The position numbers were made by a program, and so were the translations under genes. Under the pieces are notes generated by a model, which had not been told where the DNA came from, ran no database searches, and saw nothing but the letters and a program-made list of their open reading frames with translations. DNA of 5,835 nucleotides from Victivallaceae bacterium (lineage in GTDB: Bacteria; Verrucomicrobiota; Lentisphaeria; Victivallales; Victivallaceae), in contig JAQUOK010000237.1 in the NCBI GenBank assembly GCA_028717165.1, positions 1-5,835 on the forward strand. The letters are read 5' to 3'. Below are positions 1 to 4,607 of the stretch, one piece after another; position 1 is the first letter of the stretch; each line of letters opens with the position of its first letter.

Positions 1-2150
1 AGCTTGCAAACTGGAATGAAATAAGCGATGAAATTTATTCAAAGACAAATTGGCTTGATAATAGGACCGGTTGGAAACAACATACTGATATGGTATCGTT
101 GGATGAGGATGAGCCTAAAGAAGGAGTAAGTTATCTTGAGTTTTATAACCAAAACGATTTCAGAACCAGTATCGTTGAAATGGATATAAATAATAAAACA
201 TTGCTGCCTATCTCAGCTTGGACAAAAATCGGACTTAAACGGCGATATTATCTGAACATACCTCAACTTGAATCTGCGCCATTAATTCTATCAAATCATA
301 TAAGAAAAACCACAGGAGCAACAATTTTCCTGACCGATTCCATTGAATTAGCTGTAAAAAATAATCAGTTTTTAGGAAAAGAAAGTCTTGCCTCAAAAAT
401 ATGGACTTCCTGGTATGGAGAAAAAGATGCCGTTAATCGCGTCAAATGGGATGATTTGAAAAATCACAAAGTTTATTATGTCATAACCGAACATCCTGGC
501 ATAACCGTTAAGGAAGCTTATGAGATTGCCTATAAAGTCTTCGAGAAAATTGCTAATTTGAGAGGAATAGAACTTTATTTTGTTGAAATTAGTCAAGCAG
601 AAGATGAAGCAAAAGCCCCTTTTAATTTTGTTCATCTCTCCGTAGAAGATTTTTTGAGTCGTGCCCAGATTGTTCTTGGGCATAAAGAAGATGAAGACAA
701 ATATCCTTTTAATCCGGTAACGATGAAGCAATTAATAGACAAACCATTAGAGGAAAGAGAATTTATATTGTCTCCGATTTTGTTCGCGCGTTCGACTACT
801 TTGCTGTATGCGCCGACTAATGTTGGAAAAACTTGGCTTGCGCTTTGTATGGGATATGTAATATCGATGGGTAAGACAATGTTTAAAGAAAACAACTGGA
901 AGGCTCGTCGAGCGCGTAAGGTTTTATATATAGATTCAGAAATGGACGAGAAGTCGCTGCAGGATAGAGTAAGGATCATTGCCAATATGCAGTTCAATGG
1001 GAGAAGATACGGTGGACGGATAAACAATAATTTCTTTTCAATAACGAAGAAACGTTCAACCCAAAGAAATGAAGAGTTTCAGGATGATGTAGTTAAATTT
1101 GTCAAGGCTAAAAACATATCGTTGCTAATATTGGATAACCTGACTGCATTTACCCAGCATAATGACAGTGCCAAAGCTTGGGAGGATATCCATAACTGGT
1201 TGGATCGGCTTAAGAAAAAAGGTTGCGCGGTGCTTTTAATCCATCATACAAACAAAGCTGGAGAACAGCGCGGCACAAGTGCCACCACCAATGCGGTTGA
1301 CAATGTTATTCGCCTTAAAAAAAGGAACGTTGCAGGTGATAAGAAAAACGAATATTTAGGTATTGAGGTACATATTGAAAAAGGCCGTGACATATACGGC
1401 ACGGCAAAAAATACATTTAACGCCTGTATAAAACCTAATGCTATTCCGCCTGCTTGTGAATTTGATGATAAACAACCTCCAAGTAAGTCCACTTCCACAG
1501 GCTTTTCAAAGGAAAAAGTTTTTACGATGTTGAAAAATGGAAAAAGCATATGTGAAATAGCGATTACCCTGAATTGTTCAGTATCCAGGATTTATCAGAT
1601 AGATGGCCTTAGAAAAACTAAAGAATATAAGGAAATGGAAAAACGGCGGACTCAAAAAATGTTATCAAAACATCAACAAATAATGGTACTTCATGATAAA
1701 GGTGAACAGACGAAGAATATTGCCGAAGAACTTAACATTTCCATTACCACTGTAACCCGGGTAATTGAAGAGACGCAGAAAAAAGAAATCCTGTCATTGA
1801 AAACAACTTCCTTGGATAAGATCATGGAAAAAACTGGGTTTAAAAAAGAAATCATTGAACGAATAAGGAAGAAAGAAAAGAAGAAAAGAATTCCAAGACT
1901 TTATGATGAGAATACTCCTGTTGAAGATATTGCAAAGAAATTGCGTTTACCTCTAGAAGAAGTGAAAAGAGAAATCCGGAGGTTTTGTAAAAAACTAGAG
2001 AAGAAACGGACAAGGGTAAATGAAATTAATAAGATCAAGACACTTCACGAAGAAGGGGGCGACCGCGCAAATATTTTTGAATCAGTAGACTTACCGAAAC
2101 GAACGGTGACAATAGAACTTAATCGGCTGGACCGCGCAAATACTTCATAG
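1..2150 (+). CDS. RecA/DnaB-like AAA ATPase (RepA/AAA_25-type) with degenerate Toprim-like domain and C-terminal HTH array, 5'-partial
   Basis: The reading frame is open to the left edge (first full codon at base 3), so the true start is probably upstream; the first in-window ATG is at 90 and residues are numbered from it. Residues about 76-167 resemble the Toprim-like segment of phage/plasmid primase-helicases (ATIFLTDSIELA, then TSWYGEKDAV...WDDLKNHKVYYVI), but the usual acidic residues are largely missing. Residues about 227-445 form a RecA-fold ATPase: Walker A APTNVGKT (241-248), VLYIDSEMD (278-286), Walker B LLILDN (345-350), and HHTNKAGEQRGTSA (385-398), typical of RepA/DnaB-like hexameric helicases. 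Residues about 473-681 hold four or five short helix-turn-helix-like units in a Lys/Glu-rich stretch. The likely role is a cytoplasmic replicative helicase or helicase loader of a mobile element; the HTH part may bind an origin. The family is well supported; the exact role is inferred. The gene is AT-rich and followed by an extremely AT-rich repeat region. Confidence 0.85.
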   Translation, partial: LANWNEISDEIYSKTNWLDNRTGWKQHTDMVSLDEDEPKEGVSYLEFYNQNDFRTSIVEMDINNKTLLPISAWTKIGLKRRYYLNIPQLESAPLILSNHIRKTTGATIFLTDSIELAVKNNQFLGKESLASKIWTSWYGEKDAVNRVKWDDLKNHKVYYVITEHPGITVKEAYEIAYKVFEKIANLRGIELYFVEISQAEDEAKAPFNFVHLSVEDFLSRAQIVLGHKEDEDKYPFNPVTMKQLIDKPLEEREFILSPILFARSTTLLYAPTNVGKTWLALCMGYVISMGKTMFKENNWKARRARKVLYIDSEMDEKSLQDRVRIIANMQFNGRRYGGRINNNFFSITKKRSTQRNEEFQDDVVKFVKAKNISLLILDNLTAFTQHNDSAKAWEDIHNWLDRLKKKGCAVLLIHHTNKAGEQRGTSATTNAVDNVIRLKKRNVAGDKKNEYLGIEVHIEKGRDIYGTAKNTFNACIKPNAIPPACEFDDKQPPSKSTSTGFSKEKVFTMLKNGKSICEIAITLNCSVSRIYQIDGLRKTKEYKEMEKRRTQKMLSKHQQIMVLHDKGEQTKNIAEELNISITTVTRVIEETQKKEILSLKTTSLDKIMEKTGFKKEIIERIRKKEKKKRIPRLYDENTPVEDIAKKLRLPLEEVKREIRRFCKKLEKKRTRVNEINKIKTLHEEGGDRANIFESVDLPKRTVTIELNRLDRANTS
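1509..2132 (+). other. C-terminal tandem helix-turn-helix-like array within the ATPase gene
   Basis: In the numbering from the ATG at 90, the units are about 473-507 (ICEIAITLNCSVSRIYQI), 528-563 (TKNIAEELNISITTVTRVIE), 572-595 (SLDKIMEKTGFKKEIIERI, weaker), 601-632 (VEDIAKKLRLPLEEVKREIR) and 646-680 (RANIFESVDLPKRTVTIELN). Each has a helix, a short turn and a second helix with the spacing of resolvase- or sigma-region-4-like HTHs. Basic linkers rich in Lys, Arg and Glu separate them. Units 1, 2 and 4 are convincing by eye; 3 and 5 are weaker. Such an array could grip repeated DNA sites, but no binding site has been shown. Confidence 0.55.
2061..2142. repeat. 13-bp exact direct repeat at the 3' end of the ATPase gene
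   Basis: GACCGCGCAAATA occurs at 2061-2073 and again at 2130-2142, exactly 69 bp (23 codons) apart and in the same frame, so both copies encode Asp-Arg-Ala-Asn. The repeat is GC-richer than its surroundings. It may be a relic of a small in-frame duplication or chance; the sequence between the copies is not itself repeated. Confidence 0.6.
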
Positions 2151-2190
2151 TTCCTGAGTACCACATAAATATTTCTCAAACTTGCTTTGC

Positions 2191-2230
2191 TCCCCAATTA
2201 CCCAAGCGTTTTTGGGGAAAAATTCTTTTT
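2191..2230 (+). terminator. possible weak rho-independent terminator after the ATPase gene
   Basis: TCCCCAA (2191-2197) pairs with TTGGGGA (2212-2218) around a 14-nt loop, with a T-run at 2226-2230. The position 41 nt after the stop codon is right. The T-run is separated from the stem by an A-rich spacer, so the structure is atypical and termination would be inefficient at best. Confidence 0.35.
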
Positions 2231-2383
2231 AAAAATATAAAAATTATAAATAATAATTTTATAAATATAAGCAATAGATTTATGTTTATAATAATAATTT
2301 TATAAATATAAAAATAAGTTTTATTATTATAAATATAAAAAATAAAATATATAATAAATATTTAATGTTAAAAAAATAAAAAA
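2226..2383. other. extreme AT-rich tract, candidate DNA-unwinding element or replication origin
   Basis: Only 6 of 158 bases are G or C (2271, 2272, 2277, 2284, 2318, 2367), and the tract carries repeated AT motifs (listed separately). It lies directly behind a gene for a RepA/DnaB-like replicative ATPase. Plasmid and phage origins often combine AT-rich unwinding DNA with repeats near the initiator or helicase gene, which motivates the call. No DnaA box was recognised here, and AT-rich spacers can also arise without function, so origin activity is inference. Confidence 0.4.
2249..2338. repeat. AT-rich direct repeats (22-bp pair plus third 12-bp core copy)
   Basis: A 22-bp sequence at 2249-2270 is repeated exactly at 2290-2311, 41 bp apart (about four helical turns). 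Its 12-bp 3' core TTATAAATATAA occurs three times: 2259-2270, 2300-2311 and 2327-2338. The spacing from the second to the third copy is 27 bp. In such AT-rich DNA short matches are expected, but a 22-bp exact repeat is longer than casual similarity would suggest. They may be iteron-like protein sites or part of an unwinding region. Confidence 0.6.
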
Positions 2384-2390
2384 CAGTAAT

Positions 2391-2999
2391 ATTTGAGCTT
2401 AACCTGAGGATAATTATAAAGATATAGCTACCGGTTTTATATATTTGATTCCCATAGATGCCCATTGGATAACTAGACGGATGATTCTACAACACATTTA
2501 CTTTCTTAGATAGTTATTCTGTTCAACTTAGTCGCAGATATTTGTTCTCTTTCGTGAAACTGGATTTATAATGTTAGCTGATCGATCAAAATCATTACCT
2601 AACATATAAGACTGTTAATAATCAACGCTGGAAACGGAAACAGTAGCGGTTCTATGCCAAACTAACAGCCTTACCTGAACGATAATTTATCAGACCTCAA
2701 AACCACCGTGGGGGTGAGATTTCGAACCTAATCTAATACCAAAGAAAAATGATTCACTCCGTCAGGCTTTATGGCGGAATGAATGTCCAATCAAAACTTT
2801 CAGATGAGCGTTATAAATCTGATTTTATATCATAAGACGACTATTAGCGAAAGACGGTAAAAGTTCTCCCATTTCCTTTGTGTTTAGCACACTCAAAAGA
2901 CACAAAAAGTAGTCACTAGTACTATTATACTGCAATAGCATTTTATAACTCTTTTAGTGTATTATGTACTTTACTTTTTGATAAGTTTGTTATTAGTTC
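2391..2999. other. about 600-nt gap without a recognisable gene, several hairpins
   Basis: No convincing coding frame was seen on either strand. Composition is less AT-rich than the preceding tract. Inverted repeats visible by eye include ACTGTT 2611-2616 with AACAGT 2639-2644, AACGCT 2624-2629 with AGC-g-GTT 2645-2651, a 10-bp stem at 2752-2784 (listed separately), TCAGAT 2800-2805 with ATCTGA 2817-2822, and TTTGTGT 2877-2883 with ACACAAA 2900-2906. The stretch could hold a small RNA, a replication site or simply decayed DNA. No known RNA family was recognised. Confidence 0.4.
2740..2784 (-). terminator. likely rho-independent terminator, leftward
   Basis: ATTCACTCCG (2752-2761) pairs with CGGAATGAAT (2775-2784), with one C-A mismatch. 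Three further pairs, one of them a G-T wobble, can form inside the loop. Read leftward, the stem is followed by CATTTTTCTTT (complement of 2741-2751), a good U-tract. It would end transcripts running leftward out of the regulator gene that stops at 3001, leaving an untranslated tail of about 220 nt. No other leftward gene is near. Confidence 0.5.
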
Positions 3000-3000
3000 T

Positions 3001-3303
3001 TTAAGGATTGAGAATGGAATGTATTGCGCTGGCAGGAATACGTATGGAATTTCGTATTCGTACCTTCTTGATAGTGCCATCAGCGAACATTCTGTAGATA
3101 GTGGGCTTGCTTACTTGGAGCAGCTTACATGCTTCCGCTATCGTAAACGGTTTTTCCAAACGCTCTGCTGATCTGCTATCAATATCTTCAAAAGCTTCCA
3201 GTGCTGCTATTAGTTTGGTCGGCGTTAAATCTTCGACAAATGGCGCAAGTAGAGACGTTACGGCGGCAATTATTTCCGGCGTGATTTTAGACTTGATTTT
3301 CAT
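3001..3303 (-). CDS. excisionase/AlpA-like helix-turn-helix DNA-binding protein
   Basis: This is a 100-residue protein. The C-terminal half, about residues 52-98, is a MerR/excisionase-type winged HTH (HTH_17): FTIAEACKLLQVSKPTIYRM forms the HTH, followed by DGTIKKVRIRNSIRIPASAI, the usual wing and the R-I-P-x-S/A-A-I ending. The N-terminal 50 residues are helical, without a recognised domain, and may mediate dimerisation. The start is supported by a GAGGT ribosome-binding site seven bases upstream. Proteins of this type act as excisionases or as small activators/repressors (AlpA class) in phages, satellites and genomic islands. It is divergent from the HUH-type gene at 3601 with 297 bp between, so control of that gene or of its own promoter is the natural guess. 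No integrase is seen in the window, so an excision role cannot be tested here. Confidence 0.85.
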   Translation of the reverse strand: MKIKSKITPEIIAAVTSLLAPFVEDLTPTKLIAALEAFEDIDSRSAERLEKPFTIAEACKLLQVSKPTIYRMFADGTIKKVRIRNSIRIPASAIHSILNP

Positions 3304-3310
3304 TTGATTA

Positions 3311-3315
3311 ACCTC
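3311..3315 (-). promoter_or_regulatory. ribosome-binding site of the HTH regulator
   Basis: On the minus strand GAGGT lies seven bases before the ATG at 3303-3301. It is a good Shine-Dalgarno match and fixes the start of the 100-residue regulator. Confidence 0.7.
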
Positions 3316-3372
3316 GATTTTTTAAGAGTCTGTATCGAATGGAGAAATCAAGTAAAATAAAAAATGACCGCC

Positions 3373-3404
3373 ATAATATGATTTAACTCAGACAAACTCA
3401 GTCA
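3373..3404 (-). promoter_or_regulatory. possible promoter and operator of the HTH regulator, with 10-bp tandem repeat
   Basis: AACTCAGACA (3385-3394) is followed at once by AACTCAGTCA (3395-3404): two 10-bp units with one difference, placing the same face of the helix one turn apart. Read on the minus strand, a -10-like TATTAT lies at 3378-3373 and the repeat covers where the -35 box would be, which there is a poor CTGAGT. A weak -35 overlaid by repeated sites fits a regulated promoter, possibly autoregulated. An outer inverted repeat AATGAC (3363-3368) / GTCATT (3401-3406) also brackets this stretch. The repeat is seen; its role is inferred. Confidence 0.35.
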
Positions 3405-3490
3405 TTACCCATTCGTGAAATATTTGAAAAAAATGAACCATATTCCGGATTACTGAAAACGTAGAAAAAATAGGTTAATTGGTAATATCT

Positions 3491-3526
3491 TTTACCTTTA
3501 CTTTTATTTTACTCTTTATCTTTACG
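3491..3526. repeat. degenerate tandem hexamer array (TTTAYN x6) in a G-depleted tract
   Basis: Successive hexamers read TTTACC, TTTACT, TTTATT, TTACTC (shifted by one base), TTTATC, TTTACG. They sit in a 70-nt stretch (3483-3552) whose plus strand has a single G, at 3526. The tract is 49-118 nt upstream of the HUH-type gene's start codon. It may be a binding array, a single-strand initiation region or a 5' leader element. No clear sigma-70 promoter was found in it; a TATAAA at 3569-3574 is a possible -10 but has no good -35 partner. Confidence 0.5.
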
Positions 3527-3587
3527 CTTCCTTATCTTCACTTACTTCCATTGTTACCCGTCTTAATTTATAAACCTAACTATCAAC

Positions 3588-3592
3588 AGGAG
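3588..3592 (+). promoter_or_regulatory. ribosome-binding site of the HUH-type gene
   Basis: AGGAG ends eight bases before the ATG at 3601. It is a strong Shine-Dalgarno match and supports that start. Confidence 0.75.
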
Positions 3593-3600
3593 AAGCCATT

Positions 3601-4221
3601 ATGCTCGAATCCAACATTACTTACCAACCCTTTTATAATAATTTGCCGATATTGACCGATCAGGAGCGTCATCTCGGCTGCCACACTGAAATTCTTGACC
3701 GGATATCAACCCTGTTCGAGTATATGCTCAGTAAGCACTGCAAAGTACTGTTCATGAGATTTGATGTACGATTTCCGCAATTTAATTATTATCCGGATGA
3801 TAACACTTTATTCGAAAAATTCATTGCCGGCTTTATCAAACATCTAAAAAGACAGAGTTTGGATCCGTATTATTTATGGGTTCGTGAAAGGTCCCGAGAG
3901 AAACACCACCACTACCACTGCATCCTTTGGCTTAATGGAGGAAAGACTCGCTACATTTATAGCCATTTGCAGAAAGCCGAAGAACTTTGGAATCGAACCT
4001 TGGGATTATCTCCTACTTATCGGGGACTGATAGACTACTGTATGGTGTCACGAGACGGCCAGCGACAACGCAACGGTATCATGCTTAACCGCCATGATCC
4101 AGAATTGCCGGCTATCATTGCCAGTTGCTACGCCTGGGGCTCGTATTTGAGTAAAGCCAATACCAAGGAATCCATCCCCGGCATTAGACAATGGAGCAGT
4201 TCGCTTTTGCCTGCTTTATAA
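3601..4221 (+). CDS. YagK/YfjJ family, inovirus Gp2-like protein; probable HUH-type replication initiator
   Basis: This 206-residue protein has the marks of the YagK_YfjJ_C / inovirus Gp2 family: a first strand LFMRFDVRFP (50-59), then YLWVRERSREKHHHYHCILWLNG (90-112), where a basic/acidic loop leads into H104-Y105-H106 and a strand ending in L-N-G, then an amphipathic helix HLQKAEELWNRTLGL (122-136), and finally WGSYLSKANTK (179-189). H-Y-H fits the metal-binding His-hydrophobic-His motif of HUH endonucleases, and Y182-x-x-K185 fits their catalytic Tyr/Lys motif. This catalytic assignment is inference from motif spacing. Such a protein would nick one strand at an origin and start rolling-circle-type replication. 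Length is near normal for the family, and the start is backed by a strong ribosome-binding site. It is divergent from an AlpA/Xis-like regulator, an arrangement expected of phage satellites and islands, and convergent with a Pif1-like helicase. Confidence 0.8.
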   Translation: MLESNITYQPFYNNLPILTDQERHLGCHTEILDRISTLFEYMLSKHCKVLFMRFDVRFPQFNYYPDDNTLFEKFIAGFIKHLKRQSLDPYYLWVRERSREKHHHYHCILWLNGGKTRYIYSHLQKAEELWNRTLGLSPTYRGLIDYCMVSRDGQRQRNGIMLNRHDPELPAIIASCYAWGSYLSKANTKESIPGIRQWSSSLLPAL

Positions 4222-4376
4222 TGTTTTGAAGAGATAGTAGTGTCCAGAATGATGGGCATATGAAAGGCGTTCGTGGTTTAGCCGCTTGCCGAAATAAACA
4301 TCATTGAAAATAGACAGTCGTGCATAGTATATCAGGAAAAGGCTCAGCACTCCTTCATGTCTTTAAAACCATTAAG

Positions 4377-4399
4377 AAACGTTATGGGTATAATCGTTT
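4377..4399. other. compact hairpin downstream of the HUH-type gene
   Basis: AAACGTTAT (4377-4385) pairs with ATAA-t-CGTTT (4390-4399), giving nine pairs with one bulged T around a GGGT tetraloop. It has no U-tract, so it is not a normal terminator. HUH initiators commonly recognise small hairpins, so this is one candidate origin structure, but it could also be chance. Confidence 0.35.
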
Positions 4400-4416
4400 A
4401 TTCTGACTTCACTACT

Positions 4417-4468
4417 AAAAAGCAGAGAAAAGACTCCAGAGCTTTTACACCCTAGAGTCGTTATTTTA
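4417..4468 (+). terminator. bidirectional rho-independent terminator
   Basis: GACTCCAG (4432-4439) pairs with CTAGAGTC (4452-4459), eight positions with one mismatch and a 12-nt loop. Rightward it is followed by GTTATTTTA, suiting the HUH-type gene that ends about 210 nt upstream. Leftward it is followed by TTTTCTCTGCTTTTT (complement of 4417-4431), so it could also catch read-through from the helicase gene. Confidence 0.55.
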
Positions 4469-4556
4469 GAAGACCTCAAAGCAACAAGAGCAAAAAACAT
4501 GAGCTCCGCATATAAATTAAGACATCAGAGTAGTTGCGCTCAAACTAGAAATTAGC

Positions 4557-4601
4557 GTAAAATAAGGAACCCCAGGGGCATCAATCCCCCTGGAGTCCTT
4601 T
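4557..4601 (-). terminator. rho-independent terminator of the Pif1-like helicase gene
   Basis: CCAGGGG (4572-4578) pairs exactly with CCCCTGG (4587-4593) around an eight-base loop, and interrupted outer pairing extends toward 4564/4601. Read leftward, the stem is followed by TTATTTTACG. It starts within 10 nt of the helicase stop codon, as expected for its own terminator. Confidence 0.75.
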
Positions 4602-4607
4602 GGGTCA

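Larger units (their letters stand above)
4222..4607. other. convergent intergenic gap between the HUH-type gene and the helicase gene
   Basis: No coding frame was recognised in these 386 nt. Visible elements are one compact hairpin (4377-4399) and two terminators (4417-4468 and 4557-4601). The stretch 4222-4376 shows no clear structure. Confidence 0.5.

Noticed and set aside
393..1549. Antisense open frames of about 100-130 codons across the ATPase gene
   Set aside because: They lie opposite a gene with clear conserved motifs, show no recognisable domain or good ribosome-binding site, and read as by-products of its AT-rich codons.
2226..2383. CRISPR array in the AT-rich repeats
   Set aside because: Repeats are irregular in length and spacing (41 and 27 bp), lack unique GC-normal spacers, and no cas gene is present.
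2698..2735. tRNA-like T-arm on the minus strand (GGTTCGAAATC)
   Set aside because: It has one base too many against the T-loop consensus, a poor T-stem, and no acceptor, anticodon or D arm around it.
2877..2920. Helitron-like 3' end: hairpin 2877-2906 followed nine bases later by CTAGT
   Set aside because: A short stem and a five-base motif are expected by chance. No matching 5' TC end was established, and the HUH-type protein is of the YagK/Gp2 type rather than the two-tyrosine Helitron type.
3036..3059. GAATACG/CGTATTC inverted repeat inside the regulator gene
   Set aside because: It lies in the coding sequence for an R-I-R...R-I-P stretch, and repeated Arg/Ile codons explain the symmetry.
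3101..3307. Plus-strand open frame of 68 codons over the regulator gene
   Set aside because: The minus strand here encodes a clear HTH protein with a good ribosome-binding site; the opposite frame has no recognisable features.
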